A stretch of DNA of 64,000 nt from Myxococcales bacterium. GTDB taxonomy: Bacteria > Myxococcota_A > Polyangia > Polyangiales > Houyiibacteriaceae. The DNA is taken from NCBI GenBank assembly GCA_029861865.1, contig JAOTYL010000001.1:434536-498535 (forward strand), in the 5' to 3' direction. The notes beneath the pieces were generated by a model. That model was not told the DNA's origin, searched no databases, and saw only the letters and a program-made list of their open reading frames with translations. The stretch's first letter is position 1; the number at the start of each line of letters is the position of its first letter. Below, in pieces: positions 49,948-58,993 of this stretch. The translations under genes were made by a program, and so were the position numbers.

Positions 49948-50055
49948 CGCTGACACTCAGACTCACACTGACACTAACGCTGACACTGACACTGACACTG
50001 ACGCTGGCGCTGACACTGACACTGGCACTGACACTGACACCGACACTGACACTGG
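49948..50055 (+). repeat. Hexanucleotide tandem array IV (solo, between convergent genes)
   Basis: Eighteen units in strict 6-bp phase, mostly CACTGA or CGCTGA, several substituted (CACTCA, GACTCA, CACTAA, CACCGA). It fills the gap between the convergent PEGA lipoprotein (stop 49946) and TPR-like lipoprotein (stop 50064). Same family as arrays I-III and V-VI, but with no four-helix-bundle unit. Confidence 0.95.
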
Positions 50056-50063
50056 TCGGGGGT

Positions 50064-51038
50064 TTAGTTCTGTAAGGCGTTCTTCAGCTCTTGGGCCGTG
50101 GCGTGTTCTTGTTCGATCATCGGCCCGGCTAGGCGCACTACGATGTGGTTGGGGCTCATCTCGCGTAGCTTTTGGAGTTGGGCGTAGGTGTCTTCGATCT
50201 TGCGGTCCACCAATACCAGGTTCGCTTGAGCGCGGACGAAGTCTGGCCTGCGGGCGAGGGTTTCTTCGAGGAGCTCCTTGGCCTTGGCCCCATCGACATA
50301 GCGCTGCAGGGCTTCCATCGCGCGCAAGTAAGTCTTGACTGGAGGATTGCTGCCGGTCTCCGTGTCCTCGGCGTAGCGCATCATCCGATCGAACTCGAGC
50401 CAACTGCCGCGGAGCCGGTAGTAGTTGGCGTTTGCTAAATAGGCCAACTGACTCTGCGGATCTTGTCGAATCGCCTGCTCTGCGAGATCAGCGCCAGCGA
50501 CGAGAGGCTCTTCGGATAACACGTTCAGCGCCCGCACCACCTTGCGGAGATCCTGGGTTTTCGTCTTGAGTTGTTGAGCGCGCGCTTGATCGGCTGCCCG
50601 GCTCTGGTTGTCCTCGAGAGGGCGCGACTGGCTGACTTGGCGAAGCTCGGTCATGTTCTGTCTTCGTTCCTCCTCGAGAATCGCAGCCGCCAGGAGCAGG
50701 CCTCCCGCATACGAAGTCTCGAGATAGGAACGAATGGTCAGCGCGTCGGAGCCCTGTTTACCGGCGGTGAACGCTCGCGCAGCTTCGAACTCGGAGAACC
50801 GATCGCCCCTGACGATCTCGAGGACCTGAGCCATCGAGGTCACCTGCGTGTCAGGGGCAGGGAGGGATTCGACGCCGTACTTCTCCTGAAATTCCGCGAC
50901 GACTCGGGCGGCCTCTGGCGGTCGCATGGTTTCGACGTCGATGCCTTTGCCGATCGTCGAGCTGTCTCCCAATCCAGACTTCGAGGCACAAGCATTCAAG
51001 ACGACGAGCGCGAAGAGCACGAAAGCGGTCAGTTTCAT
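50064..51038 (-). CDS. TPR-like lipoprotein
   Basis: 324 residues from ATG at 51038. Lipobox in VVLNACASK. After a low-complexity linker the sequence is helical with repeated helix pairs (LAEQAIRQDPQSQLAYLANANYYRLRGSW and AKELLEETLARRPDFVRAQANLVLV, read in parts), fitting divergent tetratricopeptide repeats. Probably an envelope scaffold for other lipoproteins or secretion parts. Convergent with the guaA-PEGA pair across array IV. Confidence 0.8.
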   Translation of the reverse strand: MKLTAFVLFALVVLNACASKSGLGDSSTIGKGIDVETMRPPEAARVVAEFQEKYGVESLPAPDTQVTSMAQVLEIVRGDRFSEFEAARAFTAGKQGSDALTIRSYLETSYAGGLLLAAAILEEERRQNMTELRQVSQSRPLEDNQSRAADQARAQQLKTKTQDLRKVVRALNVLSEEPLVAGADLAEQAIRQDPQSQLAYLANANYYRLRGSWLEFDRMMRYAEDTETGSNPPVKTYLRAMEALQRYVDGAKAKELLEETLARRPDFVRAQANLVLVDRKIEDTYAQLQKLREMSPNHIVVRLAGPMIEQEHATAQELKNALQN

Positions 51039-51168
51039 GGCGCGGAGGCTAGCACAGGGCTTCGGGCTGGCTAGCTCTGTAGAAGATGCGGATGCTCAGG
51101 GAGCTCTCAAGAGCGGCCCCTCGAAAAGGCACTGGCGCGTTTCCGCGACGAGGTGCATAACCTCCGAG

Positions 51169-51477
51169 ATGCTGACACGCCTCTGCATTGTGGCGTTCCT
51201 CGTGACTGCCGGGACCGCTTGTAACAGGCACAACAAGCGAGCAACGACGACCGTTCTGGAGCGCGCCGCCTTTGATTTCCCATGCGCTCAAAGCGAGCTC
51301 TCGCTGGCGGTGCTCGAGGCCAGAGGTGCGCGCTATATGGCGACACACATCGCCGCGTACGGTTGCGGGAAGAGGGCGATCTACGTCTTCAACTCCAACA
51401 CCAATACATGGTTCCTCGACGGCGACGTGTCTTCTGCTTCTGCTGCCCATGCAGTGCAACCAAAGATGAAGAACTAG
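51169..51477 (+). CDS. Small lipoprotein, paralogue of the gene at 54833-55273
   Basis: 102 residues from ATG at 51169. Signal MLTRLCIVAFLVTAGTA ends at a lipobox Cys. Mature part: HNKRATTTVLERAAFDFPCAQ, GARYMATHIAAYGCGKRAIYVF, TNTWFLDGDV. The paired Cys in FDFPC and AAYGCGKRA is shared with the paralogue at 54833-55273 (HNKRA, TVLxRAxFDFxC, IAAxGCxKxAxYVF, TWxLxG). This short pattern recurs in proteins of Myxococcota, in my recollection. Function unknown; probably a disulphide-stabilised surface protein. Confidence 0.8.
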   Translation: MLTRLCIVAFLVTAGTACNRHNKRATTTVLERAAFDFPCAQSELSLAVLEARGARYMATHIAAYGCGKRAIYVFNSNTNTWFLDGDVSSASAAHAVQPKMKN

Positions 51478-51502
51478 CGCCGCCGCATCTGGATCCATCC
51501 GG

Positions 51503-52345
51503 CTAGAACCGGACGAACACGTCGAACTCGGGGGCGATGTTGCTGAGCACATCCCCGGGGACCACGAGAAAGAAGCCCTCGACGAAGAAACTGCTGTAGC
51601 CGACCCCAAGCCGGATGTTGGCGCGGTCCCATGAGAACACGAAGCCGGGGATGACGGCGAACGCGTTTTGCAACTCCGAGACATCCTGCTCGAGCGCAAC
51701 GGCGACCGTCGGGTTATCTGCATCGAGGGTGCCGTTGACCACGACGTCGCTGACATAAGGCACCCATCTTACGGTGAACGTGAGGGCGACCACGCGAGAG
51801 ACCCGCCATTCGAGCATCCCCCAGAGTTGAAGGAAATCGATCACGACTGCACCTTCGATGTCGTCGCCTCCCTCGGCATCCCCGTTGACGGCGGTGTAGA
51901 ATCCTCCGAAGTGTGTGCTGACCGCAGGATTGATCCGCACGGATGACGCGACGGAGACCGGAATCAGAAAATACCTCGCTTTTGTCTCGTCGGACTGCCT
52001 GATGGTGCCTTCGAGGAATCCGGCCGAGACGCTCAGCGCCAGGCGTTTGCGGTTGTACAAGGTCGATTTGAGCTCGAGGTTTGGGGCGACGTCCTCAAAG
52101 ATGGCCCCGAGGATCCAAGGCATGGTGTAGGTGCTCACTTGCAGCTGGTCGATGATCCCGTAGCTCAGCTTCATCAAGCCTATGCGCACCCGCCGCCGAT
52201 GGAGGCTGTACGCCGTGGTGTCGAGAAGTCGCACGTTGTAGGTGTGATACGCGCGCGCGGAATTGGGAACGAGCCCCATTCCGGCCGAGGTCACACCCGC
52301 AACGATTATTGCCAGGAGAAGACTGGTCCTGAGTCGTCGGAGCAT
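51503..52345 (-). CDS. Putative outer-membrane beta-barrel protein
   Basis: 280 residues from ATG at 52345, overlapping the end of the upstream lipoprotein gene by 40 bp. Signal peptide LRTSLLLAIIVAGVTSAGMG to about residue 32. The mature part alternates polar and hydrophobic residues in beta-strands (LQLWGMLEWRVSRVVALTFTVRWVPYV in parts, RLGVGYSSFFVEGFF) and ends with DVFVRF, a C-terminal Phe as recognised by BAM. Likely an integral outer-membrane protein; no named family recognised. Confidence 0.75.
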   Translation of the reverse strand: MLRRLRTSLLLAIIVAGVTSAGMGLVPNSARAYHTYNVRLLDTTAYSLHRRRVRIGLMKLSYGIIDQLQVSTYTMPWILGAIFEDVAPNLELKSTLYNRKRLALSVSAGFLEGTIRQSDETKARYFLIPVSVASSVRINPAVSTHFGGFYTAVNGDAEGGDDIEGAVVIDFLQLWGMLEWRVSRVVALTFTVRWVPYVSDVVVNGTLDADNPTVAVALEQDVSELQNAFAVIPGFVFSWDRANIRLGVGYSSFFVEGFFLVVPGDVLSNIAPEFDVFVRF

Positions 52346-53268
52346 ACCATGTCCTCTAGGTCGCAGCGGAACGTGCCATTCCGAGCACGGAGTCCTTGAG
52401 TAGTGCCTCGAAAAAAATAGGTGAACGTCTCCTCTAACGGCTGCTCCCCGATGTCCACCAGGATCTCGAGCCCATCGGTGTCTGCTAGTTTAACTCGGAA
52501 GCTCTGATCGATGGCGAAGGGGGATCCGTCAACCCCGATGGGGTCAAAGCCGATGACGCCATCGACGACGAAAGTGACGAGCAACTCTGTGATGTCCTCA
52601 TCGAGCGGCACGGTGTCTCCCAAGTCGACCGCGACGCCCCCGTTGTACGAAGCTTCGAAACATCCAGCAGCTTCGCAAGTGTCGCCCTCGCCGGGCACGA
52701 GATACCGACAGTTGGCGGCGGTGCCCCAGACGACGCGGCCGATACCTCCGCCGTCGAGGGTCATCGTTAGCTCGATCTTGCCATTTGCGGGGTCGGGGTC
52801 GGCTTCATAGTCGGGATCGAATTGCCTTTCGTCCCACCCGTCACAGATGAAGTTGACCTGGACCCCCCCATTGGGGCTTGGGAGCGTCAACCCCCCGCAA
52901 GTGCCATCCGTACCATCCGTACAATCCGAGTCGTCGACGCAGGCGCTGCCTTCATTGGCTCCACCAACGCAAGTCCCATTGAGAACGAGCTCACCATTCT
53001 CATTGGTGTTCATCTCGAGCTCCTGTTGAACTTCGATGATCACGTCCAGGATCTCCTCGAAGATCTCCGAATCATCGATCTCCTCGGCAGCCTTGGCGAT
53101 TTCATCAGCAACCTCGCCCATGATCTCGCCGTCGACGACGGCGCTTGGGTTTTCATAAGCGTTGAGCACCGGCTGAAGATCAGGGGCAGGCGGTATATTG
53201 AGCGATTCGCACGACAAGCTTGCCGTACAAAGGAGCGAGAGGGTCGCGAGTAAGAATAATCGCGCCAC
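52306..53268 (-). CDS. Lipoprotein with Cys-rich repeat, unknown function
   Basis: 320 residues from GTG at 53268 (MARLFLLATLSLLCTASLSC), giving a type II signal peptide with lipobox SLSCES; the longer upstream frame overlaps the neighbouring membrane gene. The mature protein is acidic (EIMGEVADEIAKAAEEIDDSEIFEEIL in parts), then has a Cys-rich motif CVGGANEGSACVDDSDC like those seen in myxobacterial surface proteins, and then a beta-rich domain. Co-directional and overlapping with the barrel gene 51503-52345, so the two may form an envelope pair. Confidence 0.75.
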   Translation of the reverse strand: MARLFLLATLSLLCTASLSCESLNIPPAPDLQPVLNAYENPSAVVDGEIMGEVADEIAKAAEEIDDSEIFEEILDVIIEVQQELEMNTNENGELVLNGTCVGGANEGSACVDDSDCTDGTDGTCGGLTLPSPNGGVQVNFICDGWDERQFDPDYEADPDPANGKIELTMTLDGGGIGRVVWGTAANCRYLVPGEGDTCEAAGCFEASYNGGVAVDLGDTVPLDEDITELLVTFVVDGVIGFDPIGVDGSPFAIDQSFRVKLADTDGLEILVDIGEQPLEETFTYFFRGTTQGLRARNGTFRCDLEDMVCSDDSGPVFSWQ

Positions 53269-53318
53269 GATGGCCCGACGATAGTGCCGTTGCCTGGAGA
53301 ATTCCACTCGACTCCGTG

Positions 53319-53969
53319 TCAGGGCAGTGACGCCCCGCCCTCGGATGGGAGACGCTTGCGGATCTGAATCACGGCGACGGGAATCAGGAACCAACCGAGA
53401 GTCCATGCACCTGGTCCGACAAAGGCGAGGCCGGTGTTGAGAAGCGCGGTGGTGGGCTCGATCGAGGCACCCCGAACAACCTCCACAATTTTTGCGTCTG
53501 AGAGATCCGGATCGGCGAAGCCCTTCTTTCGAGCATAGGCGAAGCCGCCAAGGCCAATGAACCCCGAAATTGCTAAGCAAATGCTCTGGCCAACCGGCGA
53601 AGAAACGCTTTCGAGCGCCGGGTCCGCGATCGCAAAGAACAGGAACATGCAAACAAAGATCAGCTGAAAGAGCGCCAGCGTGGTGTGTTTCGCATCCGTT
53701 TGGGTGAGCGGCCCAAGAAGCTTCTGTGTCAGGTTCCACGAGATCAGCGTGAGGCCAACGGCGATGATGAGCCGCAGGATGTCGACCGAGTTCTCGATGA
53801 GCAGTGAGAGCAGGCCGTAGCGGAGCGCCTCCCAGGCCATGTCCTCGGTGCGTGGCAAGTACTGGAAGAAAAATTCAACGAAGAGCACCGCATAGGCGAC
53901 ATCGAGAAAGGTTTGCAGTCTCCGCAGACGTTTCCCCCCTTGTCGGGCTTCGCTGGTTTCGACGGTCAT
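53319..53969 (-). CDS. Multi-pass membrane protein, TMEM175-like
   Basis: 216 residues, with about five hydrophobic segments: FLDVAYAVLFVEFFF, LLSLLIENSVDILRLIIAVGLTLI (parts), ALFQLIFVCMFLFFAI, SICLAISGFIGLGGFAY and GAWTLGWFLIPVAVI. The start RLRRLQTFLDVAYAVLFVEFFF resembles the R-x3-F-S-D-G helix of TMEM175/DUF1211 potassium channels but lacks the canonical Ser-Asp. Function unknown. Divergent from the ion channel gene at 54081. Confidence 0.55.
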   Translation of the reverse strand: MTVETSEARQGGKRLRRLQTFLDVAYAVLFVEFFFQYLPRTEDMAWEALRYGLLSLLIENSVDILRLIIAVGLTLISWNLTQKLLGPLTQTDAKHTTLALFQLIFVCMFLFFAIADPALESVSSPVGQSICLAISGFIGLGGFAYARKKGFADPDLSDAKIVEVVRGASIEPTTALLNTGLAFVGPGAWTLGWFLIPVAVIQIRKRLPSEGGASLP

Positions 53970-54080
53970 TTCCGGTTTCTTGAAGCTTGATCTTTTGGCT
54001 TCGCTATTGAAGGCTCGGGCGCTCTGGGATGCCGACTTTCGTGGCCTAAGCTCGCCGGAGTAGGCCCCCGGTGTTCGAGA

Positions 54081-54770
54081 ATGTCAATGCAATACTCCCT
54101 TCTACCTTCGACTCGGAAAGCTCCTCATTTTGGGGCGCTCCTCGTCGTTCTGTTGATTCTCATCGTGGTGGCACCGCTCGTACCGGTTGAAAAGGCGGGC
54201 TACTCCATTGAGTTCTTCTTCGACCTCGTGCTGGTCACAGGCGGCTATGCCGCTGCTTCGCAAGGCGCGCATCGTGTGCCCTTTTTGGCGCTCACCGTGG
54301 TAACCCTCGTGGTCCGCTGGACGGAGATCCTCACAGACCAAGTCGGCTACTCGTTTGGAGCGATCTTGATCACCGTCGTTTGGATTGTCTACGCCATCGT
54401 GCTGATCGTGACCGCGCTTCATCGGCTGCCTCGGGTGAGCACCAATGCGGTCTTAGGCGCAATCGTTGCGTATTTGTTGTCTGCGGTTGCGTTTGCGTTC
54501 GTTTTCCAGCTGATCGAGCTCGCGTATCCGGGCTCGTTCTCGGGCCTTCCGGCTAGCGGAAGCGAGCGGGAAGTAGGGGATGCTTTGCTCTATTTCAGCC
54601 TCGTATGCCTCACCACGGTGGGATACGGGGACATCGCACCACTCTCCAAGCTAGCCCGTCCCATCGCGGTGCTCGAAGGGGCGTACGGGACGCTCTACCT
54701 CGCCGTCATGATCGCGAGGCTCGTGGCTCTGCACATCGTCTCCAGAGGCGAGACCGACGACTCGGGATGA
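54081..54770 (+). CDS. Two-TM-pore potassium channel-like protein
   Basis: 229 residues. Six hydrophobic segments; the filter signature TVGYGD is preceded by FSLVCLT, and the pore lies between the last two helices (VAFAFVFQLIELAYPGSF and PIAVLEGAYGTLYLAVMIARL, in parts). The TVGYGD loop indicates K+ selectivity. No voltage-sensor Arg series or RCK domain is seen. Start ATG 54081, with another ATG six bases on. A regulator or the divergent 53969 gene may be partner. Confidence 0.85.
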   Translation: MSMQYSLLPSTRKAPHFGALLVVLLILIVVAPLVPVEKAGYSIEFFFDLVLVTGGYAAASQGAHRVPFLALTVVTLVVRWTEILTDQVGYSFGAILITVVWIVYAIVLIVTALHRLPRVSTNAVLGAIVAYLLSAVAFAFVFQLIELAYPGSFSGLPASGSEREVGDALLYFSLVCLTTVGYGDIAPLSKLARPIAVLEGAYGTLYLAVMIARLVALHIVSRGETDDSG

Positions 54771-54832
54771 TCTCCGCCGAGAAGAAGAAAAGAGACTGGC
54801 ATGTTCAGCGATAGAATTGCATAAACCGTCCT

Positions 54833-55273
54833 ATGTTCGCTCGGATAACCCTAGTGCTTCTCATCGCGACCGTTGGTTTCGCCTGTGGTCACAACAAGCG
54901 AGCCAACAAAACCGTCTTGGATCGAGCGTCCTTCGATTTCCAGTGCCCTAAAGAAGAGATCGAGCTCATCGTCATCGATGAAGAGGGCGCACGCAATCTG
55001 GCCTCTCAAATCGCGGCGCACGGTTGCGAGAAGAAAGCGGTCTACGTCTTCTTCCCGGACGTCGACACGTGGGTGCTAAACGGTTCGGTCGGACCCGCGC
55101 CCGTCGAGCACGATCCCGACGCCTATCACGGGAAGCGAAAGAACAAAAAAGAGAAGCGGGCTGCGAAGAAGGCAGACAAGAAGGCCAAGAAAGGCAAGGG
55201 AGAGGCGGAAGCAGGGGTGCCGGACACAGACGCTCCAGCGCTCGAGGCGGACGAAGGGGTCCCGACGCAGTAG
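54833..55273 (+). CDS. Lipoprotein with Lys-rich tail, paralogue of the gene at 51169-51477
   Basis: 146 residues. Signal MFARITLVLLIATVGFA ends at a lipobox Cys. Residues 20-95 match the 51169 paralogue: HNKRANKTVLDRASFDFQCP, IAAHGCEKKAVYVF, DTWVLNG. An added tail of about 50 residues is extremely basic (KRKNKKEKRAAKKADKKAKK) then acidic. The tail may bind anionic polymers such as LPS or DNA; that is inference. Confidence 0.78.
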   Translation: MFARITLVLLIATVGFACGHNKRANKTVLDRASFDFQCPKEEIELIVIDEEGARNLASQIAAHGCEKKAVYVFFPDVDTWVLNGSVGPAPVEHDPDAYHGKRKNKKEKRAAKKADKKAKKGKGEAEAGVPDTDAPALEADEGVPTQ

Positions 55274-55471
55274 GCAGCTCCCGTCGTGCGCGTCCCTCAG
55301 ATTTGGGAGCCGCGACACAGGCTCTTCCATGCGGCCGCGCTCGGGGTAGATCCAGAAGCAACGACGGACCCACCGACGATGCAAAAGCGCATAGTCTGCG
55401 CCGATCAGTACACGCCGCAACGCTTCAAAAGCACGAGACAAATCGGGTTTTTCTGTTGTAGGATCCGGACC

Positions 55472-57307
55472 GTGACGAACCGCAGCGCGACGAGATCCAG
55501 AGCTCGCATTGCCGGCGCCGCTTTGCTTCTCGTCTTGACTGTCGAGTCGTCGGCGAGCGCTCAGGGCGACACGAGCCACTACCAAACGCTACAACTCGGT
55601 GAGCGGTCTCGGGGCATGGCCGCGGCCTTTACGGGCTTCGCGGCCGATGGTGCCGCGATCTGGTTCAACCCGGCGGGCCTTCCGCTCCTCGAAGCGAAGC
55701 TTCTGCAAGGCAGCTTGTCGTTGAGCTCGCTTCGCAAAGCGACGCTCAGCAACGCGATCCTGAGCGACGATCCCAACGCCACACCGGGGTCGTGTAACCC
55801 TGACCTCAACAGTGACGATCCCGATTTCTCGGGCTGCCAGCTTCAAGACTTCGAGCTCAACTCGCGGCCGACGCTACCGGCCTTCGCAGTGGCGAGCTTT
55901 GCCGTTGGCAAGGCCAAGTACGACAAAGGCGGAAAACCGGTACAGATCGCGATCTCGGCGTTTCAAACCTACAACAACGAAAACGGCGGTGACATCCAGA
56001 CCATGGACAGCTTTGGCCGCACCAACAGCGTTCAGTTCGCACAGAAGGACCGGATCACCTACCTCGGCGCCGCAGTCGGGTACCGGGCGATCGAGAACTT
56101 CTTGATTGGGCTGAGCCTCTTTGCGGCCCACCGTGAGCTCGATCACTTGGAGACCCTCGCGTTTAGCATCGGTGGCGAGCAAGATCCCACCCAAGGAAGC
56201 CCTTGTCCCACAAGCCCAACGATTCCGTTCTGCGTCCAGAACGCCCGCTCAAGTAGCCGGAACACGTTTTTCCAGATGAGTGCATGGAGCCTGGTCTTTC
56301 GGATCGGCCTGATGCAGCTCCTTGGGAACGGGCGCTGGCGCCTTGGCCTGATGTTTCAGCCGCCGGGCATCCAGGTTGGCGGGAAATCCACGCTTCGCTT
56401 TGAGCTCAACGACGTCGACGCTCGGGTCGACCCGGCGCCCTCCGAATCGATCTTCGCAGAGGTCAAACGCGGGTCGAATTCGCCGATTCCCTGGGAGCTG
56501 CGCTTCGGCGTCGCGTATGCGTGGACCAAGCGTGTCGCCGTAGCGGCCGATTTGCAATTAGTGGGACCGGTCGGCGAAGGGAGCATCACGCCCGGGCTCC
56601 CGCAGGTCGCGGGCCGCGCCAATACGTCGGGGGCGTTGCTCGACACCGACACCAAGCGTGTGTTCACTTGGAACATCTCGATCGGCACGGAGATCGAGCT
56701 CACCAAGTTCCTGTTTACCCGTTTTGGCTTTCTCACCGATCGTTCCGGGGCCCCCGACGCGATCGAATCTGAAACCGGTCGCATTCAGCGAAGCAGCATC
56801 GATCGCTACGGCTTCAGCTTTTCATTTGGCGGGCACAAAAACAACAAGGGGTTGTCGTTCGCGCTATCGGCGCTGTTCGGAAAAGGTGACGGCCCTGCGC
56901 TCGATCTCCGACCGTCGACCCTCGATGACCCCGATACGGGCGTGTTCAACGCGTCGGAGGTCAAAGAGCGCGTTTTCATCATCTCGATCGGCGGTGACGT
57001 CGGCCAAGCCGCGGCTGTGGTCAAAGACGAGATCAAAGAGAAGAAACGCAAAGAGCAGCTCGAAGAAGAAGCAAGGCAAGCTGCGGAACGGCAGGCCGAA
57101 GAGGAGGCCGCCGAGGAGCTGATCGATGACCCGGAGATCAAGGAGGCAACTGAGAAAGCGCGCAGAGAGCGCCTCGAAGCCGAGAAGGCCGAAGAGGAGC
57201 TCGAGGCGCTCAAAGAGCGAAAGAAGCAGCTGGAAAACCTCAGCATCGAGGATCAGGAGGCGCTCCAGAAGTCGACCCAAGAGGGCATCCAGACGCTGAC
57301 ACCTTGA
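55472..57307 (+). CDS. FadL/OmpP1-like outer-membrane protein with C-terminal coiled coil
   Basis: 611 residues from GTG at 55472 (AGGATC upstream). Signal peptide RIAGAALLLVLTVESSASA. The FadL signature SRGMAAAFTGFAADGAAIWFNPAGL (in parts) marks the plug helix; many beta-strands follow to residue about 505. FadL proteins import hydrophobic molecules such as fatty acids. A charged coiled coil of about 100 residues (EEEARQAAERQAEEEAAEEL) replaces the usual C-terminal strand end, a rare addition that may interact with periplasmic or envelope parts. Upstream of a second barrel gene. Confidence 0.82.
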   Translation: MTNRSATRSRARIAGAALLLVLTVESSASAQGDTSHYQTLQLGERSRGMAAAFTGFAADGAAIWFNPAGLPLLEAKLLQGSLSLSSLRKATLSNAILSDDPNATPGSCNPDLNSDDPDFSGCQLQDFELNSRPTLPAFAVASFAVGKAKYDKGGKPVQIAISAFQTYNNENGGDIQTMDSFGRTNSVQFAQKDRITYLGAAVGYRAIENFLIGLSLFAAHRELDHLETLAFSIGGEQDPTQGSPCPTSPTIPFCVQNARSSSRNTFFQMSAWSLVFRIGLMQLLGNGRWRLGLMFQPPGIQVGGKSTLRFELNDVDARVDPAPSESIFAEVKRGSNSPIPWELRFGVAYAWTKRVAVAADLQLVGPVGEGSITPGLPQVAGRANTSGALLDTDTKRVFTWNISIGTEIELTKFLFTRFGFLTDRSGAPDAIESETGRIQRSSIDRYGFSFSFGGHKNNKGLSFALSALFGKGDGPALDLRPSTLDDPDTGVFNASEVKERVFIISIGGDVGQAAAVVKDEIKEKKRKEQLEEEARQAAERQAEEEAAEELIDDPEIKEATEKARRERLEAEKAEEELEALKERKKQLENLSIEDQEALQKSTQEGIQTLTP

Positions 57308-57398
57308 GCGTGCGGGAAGTCCACGTTGAGGTTCGAGCTTTCGATCGATCTCGCCCGGTGATCTCGGCGTTGACTCGGTGTAGCTTCAGGCCCGATCC

Positions 57399-58892
57399 GT
57401 GACCAAGACGTGTGCCCGCTACTTTCTGCTGATTGCCGTCGTTGCTGAGATGCCCGCGCGCGGCCTTGCTCAGCTCGGTCCGGACGGGACTCCGATCACC
57501 ACGTCCAATTATACGATCGACCTCACGCGAGGAGTCGTCATCAGTACTTCTCGAGTCACCGGGCTTGCGGGTGCGGCGACCTCGCTGGCGGAGGGAGTCC
57601 AAGGTGGCCTCCAGAACCCCGCTGCGGTGGCGTGGCGCGGGCCCCAGTGGCCAGATTGGTATGATTACTGGCTCGCGTTTGGCGTGACGTATCCGTTCCA
57701 GTCAGGCGACTTCTACAACAGCGGCGAGATCTTTGGCGAAGCGCAGAATGTGGAAGAGGACGGCCTCTTTTTCTTGATTCCGGGCGCGTACTGGCAGATG
57801 TGGAATTTCGGGATCGGGCTCACGATCGATGCGCAGTTCGTCAGTCTGAAAGGCGTTGAGAACCCGAGCACGATGCAGCCGGACCAGTTGAGACTTCGCT
57901 TCACCACGTTTCACATCCAGGCCGGTTACGGATTCCTCGATGGGCAGCTGGTGATCGGCGGCGGCCTGCGCATCCTTCGCCAGCGAGCGTTTTTCTCGGA
58001 CCGGTTGGTGAACAAGGGCGGAGAAGAGTTCGACTCACTAGGCCTCGGAGGTGAGGTTGGCATCATGTTTCAGCCCCACGACAAGCGCTGGCGACTCGGA
58101 GCCTCGCTTTATCCGCAGATGGACACCGGGCTTCGAACCCGCGGCGACGTCGTTCGAACGCTGGACGGGGACATCACGTTTGGCACGTTCTTCTTGCCGC
58201 GGTCGACGGAGCTTCCGACGAGCGGTGGTGTTGGGTTCTCGTATCAGTTTGGACCCCGGCCGACGAACCAACCCTGGGTCAGTGTGGAGAAACTGGCTGC
58301 GCCCGAGCTCGAGCGCTTGGAACGGCGTGAGCGGCAGGTGCGAGAAGCGGAGCAACGAGAGCTCGCGGCGGCTCGGGCACGCGGAGGGCCAGACTTGGAT
58401 GAGTGCATTCGTGTCATCGAAGAGAGGTACAAGCGGAAGTACGCGCAGATCAAACACTGGCGACAGCAGGTGAAGAGGCAAGCCTGGGAAGTGCTTCGAA
58501 ATCGCTACCGCAATGAATGGCCACGCCGGTACCATCTGCTGACGGTCGATCTGTGGTTCACCGGGCGTGTGACGGACGGCGTCGGTGTCGAATCCTTCCT
58601 GTTCCAAACCGTGCAGCGCTCTGGCGAAAAGGTCACGCTCTCGCCGCGCATCGGTTACGAGAGCGAGCCCTGGCCGAAGCGCATGAAGGTGCGGGTGGGG
58701 AGCTACGTCGAGCCCTCGCGTTTCGCTGCAACGGCGGCGCGCCTGCACGTCACGTTCGGAATTGACATCAATGTCTTGAAATGGAACGTCTTCGGCCTAT
58801 GGCCGGATGACTATCGGTGGCAGATCTCGACGTCGTTCGACATCGCGGCCGAGTACCAGGCGGTCTCGCTCGGCATCGGTGGATGGTACTAG
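57399..58892 (+). CDS. FadL-like outer-membrane beta-barrel protein, second
   Basis: 497 residues from GTG at 57399. Signal peptide ARYFLLIAVVAEMPARGLA. GLAGAATSLAEGVQGGLQNPAAVAW (in parts) resembles the FadL NPAGL plug signature in altered form. A central charged helix insert (LERLERRERQVREAEQRELAAA) interrupts barrel strands at about 305-370; the end is LGIGGWY. Paralogous in plan to the gene at 55472-57307. Probably imports or exports a hydrophobic compound. Confidence 0.78.
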   Translation: MTKTCARYFLLIAVVAEMPARGLAQLGPDGTPITTSNYTIDLTRGVVISTSRVTGLAGAATSLAEGVQGGLQNPAAVAWRGPQWPDWYDYWLAFGVTYPFQSGDFYNSGEIFGEAQNVEEDGLFFLIPGAYWQMWNFGIGLTIDAQFVSLKGVENPSTMQPDQLRLRFTTFHIQAGYGFLDGQLVIGGGLRILRQRAFFSDRLVNKGGEEFDSLGLGGEVGIMFQPHDKRWRLGASLYPQMDTGLRTRGDVVRTLDGDITFGTFFLPRSTELPTSGGVGFSYQFGPRPTNQPWVSVEKLAAPELERLERRERQVREAEQRELAAARARGGPDLDECIRVIEERYKRKYAQIKHWRQQVKRQAWEVLRNRYRNEWPRRYHLLTVDLWFTGRVTDGVGVESFLFQTVQRSGEKVTLSPRIGYESEPWPKRMKVRVGSYVEPSRFAATAARLHVTFGIDINVLKWNVFGLWPDDYRWQISTSFDIAAEYQAVSLGIGGWY

Positions 58893-58993
58893 GTTCCAAG
58901 GGCCTGGGGCGGCACATCGGTTTCTTGTCGATCCACGCTTGCTCTGTCGTCGATTCCTCTCTAGAAGGAAGCGCGGAGTAGAGAGACTTGGCA

